Assembly: GCA_958423535.1 (NCBI GenBank)
Contig: CATZRJ010000028.1
Location: 1-25,010, forward strand
Length of the DNA stretch: 25,010 nt
Origin: an uncultured Collinsella sp.
GTDB taxonomy: Bacteria > Actinomycetota > Coriobacteriia > Coriobacteriales > Coriobacteriaceae
Direction of reading: 5' to 3'
Below the pieces are notes generated by a model, which had not been told where the DNA came from, did no database searches, and saw only the letters and a program-made list of their open reading frames with translations. This document shows positions 14,595 to 22,138 of the stretch, piece by piece. The first letter of the stretch is position 1; the number at the start of each line of letters is the position of its first letter. The position numbers and the translations under genes were made by a program.

Positions 14595-15632
14595 CTAGAG
14601 GCCACCATTCCAGTTGCGAATCACGAATTCCCGCAGGTCATTCTGCCGTTTCTGGAACACCTCGCTTCGGTCGCACTTGAGACCCATAGCGAGCGCGATG
14701 GCATTCATCGCCCGGTGCAATTGCAGCTGATGGGCAAACTGAGTCCCGGTGAGAACGATCATCCTAAAGCCCAGCGCGCTCAGCACGGTCATACGCTCCG
14801 CATCCGACGCGCTGCGCTGTTTATCAAGATGGTCCGAACCGTTGTATTCAATCCCCGTACCGCTTGCAGGCGCATATACGTCGATCTCGAAATACCCGGC
14901 CTTAGCGAGATATTTGAACTCGTTGGGAACATCGACCCGATGGTTGAACTCGACCCTGGTGTACCCTAGCCCGCCCTGAGAACGCTTCGCGACGACCATG
15001 ATTGCGGTGGCCGTCTCCATAGGCGAACGAGCAGCGTCCTTTACACGCTTGAGCAACGAGGCCGCGCGTTTCACGCCTCGACGCGAAGGATTCTGCTCGC
15101 AAAAAGCACGCAGGTCGGCGACGGCATATCGTTGCGAGGCCTCAACATAATCATCGCTCGACAGATGGTTAAGGTGATACCGAGCACACACTTCAAATCC
15201 GTACTCAAGCTGCTCGAGCTCGCTCATCCACGAGCCCGCCTGGACAAGGCACATGGCCTCATCAACCACCAGAAGACCCTCTGCCACCTCGATAAGATGA
15301 TCCGAAGGTATGGGCGCCCCAAACACATGGCGTCGGAGACCCGCCGGCCGAGAGCGTTCAAAATCGAAGCTAACCAGCGTATCAATACGACCGAGTTCCT
15401 CTTGAGGAATACCAAGTGAGACCAGATAGTCGGCGACAATCTCGACCGCTGCAGATATCCTCAATCCCTTGGCATCGAGCCCCAATTTGGGGAGGCTCGC
15501 AGTCGGCTCCACCTCGCCAGCAAATGAGCCTTCGTCGTATAGGCTGCTTGCCCGTGAGAGCGGCTCTAACGGGCGCGCCACGTTGTGGTACAGCCAGGCA
15601 GTCTTATGGGACAGGACGATCGGCAAGTCCAT
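14595..15632 (-). CDS. DUF559/Vsr-like putative nuclease (AbiEi-type architecture)
   Basis: A 345-residue protein. The ATG at 15632 (MDLPIVLSHK) follows GGAGAG; a longer open frame to 15836 would read through a hairpin repeat and is unlikely. The N-terminal two thirds are alpha/beta without recognised motifs apart from the PIVLSHKTAWLYH start seen in AbiEi-like proteins. The last third has the SPMETATA motif (E206) typical of actinobacterial DUF559 proteins, then FEIDVYAP (D251) and GIEYNGSDH (E262) followed by an LxALGFRMIVLT strand, the layout of a Vsr-like PD-(D/E)xK fold. Enzymatic activity is inferred from this pattern. It has no partner gene, and a 65-nt subfamily B hairpin flanks it on each side. 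A role in defence, toxin-antitoxin biology or repeat processing is open. Confidence 0.75.
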   Translation of the reverse strand: MDLPIVLSHKTAWLYHNVARPLEPLSRASSLYDEGSFAGEVEPTASLPKLGLDAKGLRISAAVEIVADYLVSLGIPQEELGRIDTLVSFDFERSRPAGLRRHVFGAPIPSDHLIEVAEGLLVVDEAMCLVQAGSWMSELEQLEYGFEVCARYHLNHLSSDDYVEASQRYAVADLRAFCEQNPSRRGVKRAASLLKRVKDAARSPMETATAIMVVAKRSQGGLGYTRVEFNHRVDVPNEFKYLAKAGYFEIDVYAPASGTGIEYNGSDHLDKQRSASDAERMTVLSALGFRMIVLTGTQFAHQLQLHRAMNAIALAMGLKCDRSEVFQKRQNDLREFVIRNWNGGL

Positions 15633-15731
15633 GAGCTCTCCAATGGGTCGGATAACCAACCTTATTCCCCTGCTCACGGATTCGCACACTTCCACGTACA
15701 AGAAAGCATTCCACCCGTACGAGCGACAGAA

Positions 15732-15796
15732 AAACCGTCCCAAAAATCGATGCTTTTCTTCAATATCGAGAAAAACATCGATTATTGGGACGGTTT
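15732..15796. repeat. 65-nt hairpin repeat, subfamily B, copy 2
   Basis: Nearly identical to the copy at 14492 and in the same orientation, on the other side of the nuclease-like gene. On minus it is followed by TTTTT, so it could end transcription from the ABC exporter, whose stop is at 15846. Confidence 0.9.
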
Positions 15797-15845
15797 GGGG
15801 CGAGGTGAGAGGTCGGAGGGCCAGAGCAAGCCGCACTCCGACGGG

Positions 15846-17744
15846 CTAATCCAGCTCTTTTAAGCCATGCGCTAGCTGCCAGTACTCGCCGCGCTGGGCG
15901 AGCAATTCCTCATGGGTGCCGCGCTCGATGATGCGGCCGTGCTCGAGGACCATGATCGCATCGGCGTCGCGGACGGTGGACAGGCGGTGCGCAATCATAA
16001 ATGTGGTGCGGCCGCGCATGATGCGGTCCATGCCGCGCTCGATGAGCTTTTCGGTGCGCGTGTCGATGGAGCTTGTTGCCTCGTCCAGGATAAGCACCGG
16101 CGGGTCGGCCACGGCCACGCGCGCGATGGCGAGCAACTGGCGCTGGCCCTGAGACAAGTTGGCGCCATCGGCCGTGACCGGCGTGTCGTAGCCTTGCGGC
16201 AGGCGACGGATAAACGAGTCGGCGCAGGCGGCCTCGGCGGCGGCACGCACCTCCTCGTCGGTCGCGTCGAGCTTGCCAAAGCGGATGTTCTGCGCAATGG
16301 TGCCGCTAAACAGGTGCGTATCCTGCAGCACAATGCCGAGCGACCCGCGCAAGCTGGCCTTGGCAATGTGCTTGACGTCGATGCCGTCGTACGTGATCTC
16401 ACCATCATCGACCTCGTAGAAGCGGTTGATGAGGTTAGTGATGGTCGTCTTTCCGGCGCCCGTCGAGCCAACAAAGGCAATCTTTTGCCCCGGCTTGGCG
16501 AACAGGTTGAGGTCCGTGAGCACGCGCGTTCCCGGCACGTAGGAAAAGTCCACGGCATGGAAGCGCACATCGCCGGCAAGCGGGATAAGACCGGTGACAA
16601 GCTCGGTACCGTCGACGGCCACCGCGCGGCCCGACTCATCAACAGCAACCACATCATGCAAGTGCCCGTACGCGCCCACGCCCTGACCCTCGGGAATCTT
16701 CCACGCCCATGCGGCGTCGCCCGTCTGCACCAGCTCCACGCAGCCCTCGTCCACCTCGGGCTTAAGGTCCATAGCCGCAAACAGGCGCTCGGCACCGGCC
16801 AACGCGTTGAGCAAGAAGTTGCCGAGCTGCGTAAACTGGTTGATGGGCATGGCGGCTTGGCGCACAAAGACCAGGTAGCTTGCAAGCGCGCCCACGTCGG
16901 CCAGGCCGTTGATGCAGAGCATGCCGCCCGCCACGGCGACGATGGCATAGTTGACGTAGCCAATCACGACGGTCATGGGCACCATGGAGTTAGCATAGCT
17001 CACGGCGGCGGTGCCGGTGCGGCGAAGCTCGTCGTTGCGGCAGGTGAAGCCGGCGACATTCGCTGCCTCGCGGTTAAAGACCTTGATGACTTTTTGGCCC
17101 GAGACCATCTCTTCGATATATCCGTCCAGGTCGCCAAGCGATGCCTGCTGGGCGGCAAAGAAACGCTTAGAGCGCGCACCCGAGTAGCGCGCATACAGCA
17201 CAATGGCCGCATCGCACACGAGCGTGATAATCGTGAGCTGCCAGTTAAGGATGATGAGCATGGCCGTGGTGCCCACAACCTGAATAGCGGCCTGAATCAC
17301 GTTGGCAAAGCTGTTGTTGAGCGCCTCGGAGACGGTGTCGACGTCGTTGGTGAAAAAGCTCATGATGTCGCCCGAGCGCGTGCTGTCAAAATAACTGAGC
17401 GGCAGCGTCTGGATGTGCGCGAACAGGTCGCGGCGAATATCGGACACCACGCGTTGGGCCGCGCGCACCATAATCTGCGAGTAGCCCAGGGCCGAGAGCA
17501 CGCCCGCGGCGTAGATGATCGCCGTCAGGATGACCTGCTTGGCGAGCAGTTCCTCCCCGCCCGTGGCCAAACCGTTAACGATGGGACGCACCATGTAAGT
17601 GCCGGCGAGGCTCGCGATGGCGGCAACGGAGGCGAGCACGCCCACCGCGAGCAACGAGAACTTGGCATGCCCCATGTAGGAGAGCAAGCGGCGCACAGTG
17701 CGCTTGAGGTCGGCCGGGCGTGCTTGGGCTGCGGTCTTAGGCAT
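15846..17744 (-). CDS. ABC exporter subunit B (membrane-NBD half transporter, canonical ATP site)
   Basis: A 632-residue half transporter. Six membrane helices (about 30-310) precede the nucleotide-binding domain (about 393-632). Walker A is GSTGAGKT (K432), signature LSQGQ (530-534), Walker B LILDEATS with catalytic E555, and the H-loop His is H586 (IAHRLST). A region of about 55 residues (336-392) between the membrane and nucleotide domains is longer than usual and has no recognised motif. The ATG at 17744 overlaps the end of the first subunit gene by 8 bases and follows GGGGGTGAG, so the two are co-translated. Pairing with a degenerate partner fits heterodimeric exporters like BmrCD or TM287/288, which export drugs, lipids or peptides. 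The substrate is unknown. Confidence 0.93.
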   Translation of the reverse strand: MPKTAAQARPADLKRTVRRLLSYMGHAKFSLLAVGVLASVAAIASLAGTYMVRPIVNGLATGGEELLAKQVILTAIIYAAGVLSALGYSQIMVRAAQRVVSDIRRDLFAHIQTLPLSYFDSTRSGDIMSFFTNDVDTVSEALNNSFANVIQAAIQVVGTTAMLIILNWQLTIITLVCDAAIVLYARYSGARSKRFFAAQQASLGDLDGYIEEMVSGQKVIKVFNREAANVAGFTCRNDELRRTGTAAVSYANSMVPMTVVIGYVNYAIVAVAGGMLCINGLADVGALASYLVFVRQAAMPINQFTQLGNFLLNALAGAERLFAAMDLKPEVDEGCVELVQTGDAAWAWKIPEGQGVGAYGHLHDVVAVDESGRAVAVDGTELVTGLIPLAGDVRFHAVDFSYVPGTRVLTDLNLFAKPGQKIAFVGSTGAGKTTITNLINRFYEVDDGEITYDGIDVKHIAKASLRGSLGIVLQDTHLFSGTIAQNIRFGKLDATDEEVRAAAEAACADSFIRRLPQGYDTPVTADGANLSQGQRQLLAIARVAVADPPVLILDEATSSIDTRTEKLIERGMDRIMRGRTTFMIAHRLSTVRDADAIMVLEHGRIIERGTHEELLAQRGEYWQLAHGLKELD

Positions 17745-19587
17745 GGCACTCACCCCCTTCCAAGGGTGATCTGCTGGGGACGGAGGAGAACGGATCATTC
17801 GCGCAGCCATCGTCGCAGCCGTCGCCGGCGTCCGCGTTCCCCGCAAACTCCATCTGCGAGGCGTAAATCTCCTGGTAGATGTTGTCGCTCGCCAGCAGTT
17901 CCTCGTGCGTGCCCACGCCGTGGACACGACCGTCGTCCAACACCACAATGCGATCGGCATCCATGACGCTCGCGATGCGCTGGGCGATGATGAGCACGGT
18001 CGCATTGGGAATCCGAGCGATGTGCTCGCGAATCTTAGCGTCGGTCGCCATATCGACCGCGCTGGTGGAGTCATCAAAAATGAGCACGCGCGGGTGCTTG
18101 AGCAGCGTGCGCGCGATGCACAGGCGTTGCTTCTGGCCACCCGAAACACCGGCGCCACCTTGACCCAACTCGCCGTCCAGCCCGCCGATGCGATCAAGGA
18201 ACTCGTCCACGCACGCTGCGCGGCAAGCCGCGAGGAGCTCATCGTCCGACGCCTGCGGATTGCCCCACTGCAGGTTCTCGCGCACGGTGCCCGTGAACAA
18301 CACGTTCTTTTGCAGCACAATGCCCACGGCGTCGCGCAAGGCGACCAGGTCGTAGTCGCGCACGTCGTGTCCGCCCACAAGTACGACGCCCTCGGTGGCG
18401 TCGTACAGGCGCGCAATCAGCTGCACAAGCGAGCTCTTGCCCGAGCCCGTGCCGCCGAGGATACCCACCGTCGAGCCGCTCTCGATGCGAAGGTCGATAT
18501 GCTCGAGCACATCCTCGGCTGCATCCGCGCGGTATTTAAAGGAAACGTCGCGGAACTCGATACTGCCGTCCGCTGGAGCCGCAGTCGCGAGGTCTCCCGC
18601 AGGGCTGGCGATAAAGGGCTCCTCATCGAGCACCTCTGCGATACGGCCCACACTCGTGAGAGCGCGCGTGAGCAGCAAAAACACGTTGGAAATCATCATG
18701 AGTGAGTTCATGATCAGCAGCACGTAGCTCATAAAGCCCGTGAGCGAGCCCACGCCCAGCTTGCCGGCGAGAATCATGCGGCCGCCAATCCACAGGATGG
18801 AGAGCGCAGCCACGTACATCGACAGCTGAAACACCGGCAGGTTGAGCACGGCGGTGCCGAAGGTCTTGGTCGCCGTGCCGGCGAGCTCGGTATTGACGGT
18901 GTCAAACTTTTCGCACTCGTGCTCGGCGCGCACGTAAGCCTTCACGGCGCGCACGGCGGTAAGGTCCTCTTGCACCACGCCGTTAAGGTGGTCCATCGAG
19001 GTCTGGAGTTGGCGGTAGAGCGGACTCACGCGCACGGTAATGATATCGAGCACGATGGCGAGCATCGGCAGAATGACGGCAAAGACCACCGCGAGCTCGC
19101 GCGAGAGCGCAAAAGCGTAGACGAGGCCCATGACCAGATTTACCGGCCCGCGCACCATGGGGCGGAAGCCGTTACCTACGGCGTTTTGAATCACGGTGAT
19201 GTCGGTGGTCATGCGAGTAACAAGCGAGCTCGTCTCGTATTCATCGAGATTGCCGAAGGCGAGGGTCTGGATCTTGCGGTACTCCGCGGCGCGCAGGTTG
19301 GCGCCGAGGCCCACCGCCACACGTGCCGAATAACGCGCATAGCCGAGGCCGAGTACAAGCGACACGGCCGCGCACGCCAGCATGAGTGCTCCCTGGAACA
19401 GGATGTAGCCGGTATCGCGCGCGGGCACGCCCACGTCGATGATGTTAGCCATGATCACGGGGATAAAGAGCTCAAGCGTAGTCTCGACGGCGATGAACAG
19501 CACGCCGAGGATAAAATCGCGCTTGAATTCGCCGAGATAGGACATCAGCAGTTTGAGATTACGCACCCGTATCATCATCTCCGTCAT
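17737..19587 (-). CDS. ABC exporter subunit A (degenerate ATP site)
   Basis: A 616-residue half transporter with six membrane helices (about 20-320) and a nucleotide-binding domain (about 343-580). Walker A is GGTGSGKSS (K384) and signature VSGGQ (481-485). Walker B reads LIFDDSTS, with D506 in place of the catalytic Glu, and the H-loop position is Q536 (AQRIAS). Both changes mark the degenerate site of heterodimeric exporters. The C-terminal tail (about 583-616) is poorly conserved, and its NDPFSSVPS segment is encoded by a 31-nt hairpin repeat. The ATG at 19587 lacks a good ribosome-binding site; ATGs at 19578 and 19575, just after GGAG, are alternatives. It is the first gene of the pair, with a strong TTGACA promoter upstream, divergent from the MATE gene. 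Confidence 0.93.
   Translation of the reverse strand: MTEMMIRVRNLKLLMSYLGEFKRDFILGVLFIAVETTLELFIPVIMANIIDVGVPARDTGYILFQGALMLACAAVSLVLGLGYARYSARVAVGLGANLRAAEYRKIQTLAFGNLDEYETSSLVTRMTTDITVIQNAVGNGFRPMVRGPVNLVMGLVYAFALSRELAVVFAVILPMLAIVLDIITVRVSPLYRQLQTSMDHLNGVVQEDLTAVRAVKAYVRAEHECEKFDTVNTELAGTATKTFGTAVLNLPVFQLSMYVAALSILWIGGRMILAGKLGVGSLTGFMSYVLLIMNSLMMISNVFLLLTRALTSVGRIAEVLDEEPFIASPAGDLATAAPADGSIEFRDVSFKYRADAAEDVLEHIDLRIESGSTVGILGGTGSGKSSLVQLIARLYDATEGVVLVGGHDVRDYDLVALRDAVGIVLQKNVLFTGTVRENLQWGNPQASDDELLAACRAACVDEFLDRIGGLDGELGQGGAGVSGGQKQRLCIARTLLKHPRVLIFDDSTSAVDMATDAKIREHIARIPNATVLIIAQRIASVMDADRIVVLDDGRVHGVGTHEELLASDNIYQEIYASQMEFAGNADAGDGCDDGCANDPFSSVPSRSPLEGGECHA
17767..17797. repeat. 31-nt hairpin repeat, TGATCCGTT type, inside a coding region
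   Basis: On minus it matches the repeat at 24515-24545 at most positions, including the CTCCGTCCCC loop; the right arm has two changes that weaken the stem. It lies within the last 40 codons of ABC subunit A and encodes its NDPFSSVPS tail segment. Confidence 0.75.
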
Positions 19588-19608
19588 ACGCCATTCGCAA
19601 ATGCACGT

Positions 19609-19636
19609 ATTATTGCGCGACAGGCGACGGTGTCAA
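19609..19636 (-). promoter_or_regulatory. Promoter of the ABC exporter operon
   Basis: On minus a perfect TTGACA (19631-19636) is followed after 16 bases by AATAAT (19609-19614), one base from consensus. The predicted start is about 15 bases before the annotated ATG, which leaves a very short leader and favours one of the slightly downstream ATGs. Confidence 0.65.
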
Positions 19637-19756
19637 GTAATGCGAAACCGATTTCTTTAAGGCCAGCGCAGGCACCACGCTTGTACGGTTTATGTCTGTA
19701 TTCGACGGAAATGATTGCGAGCGTGACTTTTTTTCGCCCCACTGCCAACATAAACC

Positions 19757-19787
19757 TTGACTCTACAATCGTTATAGGGTTTTCACT
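19757..19787 (+). promoter_or_regulatory. MerR-type promoter of the MATE-merR operon
   Basis: TTGACT (19757-19762) and TTCACT (19782-19787) are separated by 19 bases, the overlong spacer typical of MerR-family promoters. The spacer holds an imperfect dyad (19760-19780, ACTCTACAA with TTATAGGGT). The MerR gene at the end of the same operon is the obvious candidate regulator. The -10 is weak, as expected for an activated promoter. Confidence 0.6.
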
Positions 19788-19829
19788 ACACTGGTAGCTA
19801 AACGAACCAAGCCAGAAAGTGCCCCGCCC

Positions 19830-21176
19830 ATGGAACACGACCTCACACGCGGCAATGTCCTTAAGACCATCGCGGTCTTTGCCCTGCCCTATATGCTCTC
19901 GTACTTTTTGCAGATGCTCTACGGCATGGCCGATCTGTACATGATGGGGCAGTTTAGCGGCGCTGCCGGCATCACCGCCGTGGGCAATGGCGCTCAGACG
20001 CTCTATATCATTACCGTGACGCTCGTGGGCTTGGCCATGGGAACGACGGTCATCGTCGGCCACGCCGTGGGCTCGCGTCGCTTCGACCGTGCCGAGACCG
20101 CCATCGGCAACACCATCACGCTCTTTATGGGTGTCTCGGTGGTGCTGGCCGTTGTCCTGCTTGCGCTGTGCCCGCAGGTTGTGGCGCTCATTGGCACGCC
20201 ACCCGAGGCAGTCGAAGGAACCGCCGCCTACCTGCGTATCTGCTTTGTCGGCATTCCGTTTATCGCCGCGTACAACATTCTTTCGGCCATCTTTCGCGGG
20301 CTGGGCGATTCGCGCTCGCCCATGTACGTGATTGGCGTGGCATGCATCATCAACATCGCGCTCGACTTTCTGTTTATCGGACACATGGGGCTCGGCCCCG
20401 TGGGCGCGGCGCTCGGCACGGTAACCGCCCAGACGGCCAGCGTTGCCCTCGCGCTCGTGTGGCTTAAGAGCCGCCGCACGAACATCCACGTTAAGCGCAG
20501 CGACCTGCGTCCCCAGCCCGAGGTGCTCGGCAGCATTCTTAAGATCGGCGTGCCCGTGGCCGTGCAGGACGGCTGTATCCAGGTGGCGTTTATGTTTATC
20601 ACCGTCATCGCCAACCACCGAGGGCTCGTCGACGCCGCTGCCGTGGGCCTGGTCGAAAAGATGATCAGCTTTTTATTCATTGTGCCGAGCTCCATGGGCG
20701 CCACCGTCAGCGCGCTCACGGCGCAAAATGTCGGCGCGGGCAAGGGCGATCGCGCGCGTCAGGTGCTCAAGGACGCCATGACGATCTCGGTGGTGTACGG
20801 CTGCCTGATCACGGTGCTGATGTGGCTGGTGGCGCCAGCGTTTATCGGCTTTTTTGCCAAGGATCCCGCGGTTGTCGCGGCCGGTACCGGCTATATGCAC
20901 AGTTACATTTTCGACGCAATCTTTGCCGGCATCCACATTTGCTTTAGCGGCTTTTTCGCTGCATACGGCAAGAGCTACATCGGCTTTGCGCACAACGTGC
21001 TGGCCGTGGCACTCATTCGCGTGCCCGGTGCGTGGCTGTTGTCGAACGCCTATTCCGATACGTTGTTTCCCATGGGCATCGCGTCGCCGTGCGGATCGAT
21101 TTTGTCGGCAGTCATCTGTGTTGTCGCGTTTACCGTGCTCAACCGCCGCGGAGCTTTTGACAAGTTGGCAGCGTAG
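19830..21176 (+). CDS. MATE family efflux transporter
   Basis: A 448-residue membrane protein with about 12 hydrophobic segments in two halves. Family-like stretches include the N-terminal LPYMLSYFLQMLYGMADLYMMGQF, where a Gly-Met-Ala-Asp segment lines the first helix, the LGDSRSPMY loop near residue 163, and the matching FGKS-like segment AYGKSYIGF in the second half. MATE proteins export cationic drugs or metabolites using sodium or proton gradients; the substrate is unknown. The ATG at 19830 has only a weak AGAAAG site. It is followed after 56 bases by a MerR regulator gene and preceded by a MerR-type promoter, so induction by an effector that is also a substrate is likely. Confidence 0.95.
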   Translation: MEHDLTRGNVLKTIAVFALPYMLSYFLQMLYGMADLYMMGQFSGAAGITAVGNGAQTLYIITVTLVGLAMGTTVIVGHAVGSRRFDRAETAIGNTITLFMGVSVVLAVVLLALCPQVVALIGTPPEAVEGTAAYLRICFVGIPFIAAYNILSAIFRGLGDSRSPMYVIGVACIINIALDFLFIGHMGLGPVGAALGTVTAQTASVALALVWLKSRRTNIHVKRSDLRPQPEVLGSILKIGVPVAVQDGCIQVAFMFITVIANHRGLVDAAAVGLVEKMISFLFIVPSSMGATVSALTAQNVGAGKGDRARQVLKDAMTISVVYGCLITVLMWLVAPAFIGFFAKDPAVVAAGTGYMHSYIFDAIFAGIHICFSGFFAAYGKSYIGFAHNVLAVALIRVPGAWLLSNAYSDTLFPMGIASPCGSILSAVICVVAFTVLNRRGAFDKLAA

Positions 21177-21232
21177 CGGGGCAACGCGAGCCTGGCGCCC
21201 CTCCCCTGTTTTTTACCGAAAGGAGCGGTCCT

Positions 21233-22081
21233 GTGACCGACTCGCCAACTGAACATACTGAGGGCCTGCTCCGCATTGGCGAGGTGGCGCGCTTGTTTAA
21301 CCTGAGCGTGGGCACGTTGCGCCATTACGAGCAGATGGGCCTACTGGACCCGGCGCACATCGATCCGGCGAGCGGATACCGCTACTACGGATCGCGGCAG
21401 CTCTCCACCCTCAATACCATCAGCCACCTGCGCGTTCTCGATTTGCCACTCGCGCAAATCCGTGAGTTTGTGACCACGCGCGATGTGGACCTTATGCAGC
21501 GGCAGCTGGCTCAGCAGCAGGAGCTCATCGAGCGCAAGCGCCGCGAGTTGGAGCGTGTGTCGCGCAAGATCGATAACCGGCTTGCTCTGCTGCACAATGC
21601 CTTGAACACCGAGCTCGATACCATTTGCACAATCGATGCGCCCGAGCTTCGCTGCGCCGTGTTGCGCGAACGCGTCAACCCTACCGACGCCTATGCGCTA
21701 GAGTGGCAGATTCGTCAATTGCAGAAGGGCCAGCACGAGACCTTTGTCTTCCTGGGCAACTTGGGCGTTGGGATTAGCGCCGAGCGCCTGGCCGCCGACG
21801 ACTTTGATGGCTACGACGAGGTCTTTCTACTGCTCGATGACACCGATGAGTACTTGGGCGACGTCGAGACGCGGCCCGCCGCGCGCTGCCTGACCATAAG
21901 CTTCCGCGGCACGCACGGGCAAGCAGCCCCACGCTATGAGCAGCTGCTCAGCTATATGCGCGAGCACGGCCTGACACCCGCCGGTCCCTCACGCGAGATT
22001 GCCCTGATCGACGACATCATCAGCGACGACCCCGCGACCTACGTGACGCAGATCACGGTGCCGGTTTCCCCAGCAAAGTAA
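21233..22081 (+). CDS. MerR-family transcription regulator with GyrI-like effector domain
   Basis: A 282-residue regulator. The start is GTG at 21233, after AAGGAG with 7-base spacing. The winged helix-turn-helix is at about 12-81 (LRIGEVARLFNLSVGTLRHYE, then GYRYYG), followed by a dimerising coiled coil (about 84-125) and a C-terminal domain (about 135-282) like the GyrI/BmrR small-molecule-binding fold. MerR proteins untwist promoters with 19-20 base spacers when an effector binds. A promoter of that type lies before the MATE gene in the same operon. An ATP-exporter promoter lies back to back with it, so the ABC pair might also respond, but its 16-base spacer is not MerR-like. Confidence 0.93.
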   Translation: MTDSPTEHTEGLLRIGEVARLFNLSVGTLRHYEQMGLLDPAHIDPASGYRYYGSRQLSTLNTISHLRVLDLPLAQIREFVTTRDVDLMQRQLAQQQELIERKRRELERVSRKIDNRLALLHNALNTELDTICTIDAPELRCAVLRERVNPTDAYALEWQIRQLQKGQHETFVFLGNLGVGISAERLAADDFDGYDEVFLLLDDTDEYLGDVETRPAARCLTISFRGTHGQAAPRYEQLLSYMREHGLTPAGPSREIALIDDIISDDPATYVTQITVPVSPAK

Positions 22082-22121
22082 GAACCGCCCGGAAAGCATC
22101 GTGCTTCCGGGCGGTTCTTCA
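22082..22121. terminator. Bidirectional intrinsic terminator between merR and ligA
   Basis: GAACCGCCCGGAA (22082-22094) pairs with TTCCGGGCGGTTC (22105-22117), with an AGCA/TGCT extension across one bulge. TTCAATTT follows on plus and TTACTTTG on minus. It begins one base after the merR stop and lies 18 bases from the end of the ligA gene. Confidence 0.88.
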
Positions 22122-22138
22122 ATTTGACTATTGATGCA

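Noticed and set aside
14492..15796. Insertion sequence bounded by the two 65-nt hairpins
   Set aside because: The enclosed protein is not a transposase, no target duplication is visible, and the flanks are each palindromes in direct orientation. A cassette remains possible and is listed as a finding.
15633..15836. N-terminal extension of the nuclease-like protein to 15836
   Set aside because: It would translate through a hairpin repeat and lacks a ribosome-binding site, while the ATG at 15632 has GGAGAG in place.
21177..21232. Terminator between the MATE and merR genes
   Set aside because: GGGGC and GCCCC can pair and T6 occurs, but the T-run is separated from the stem by several bases and the pairing is weak. 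The two genes more likely form one transcript.
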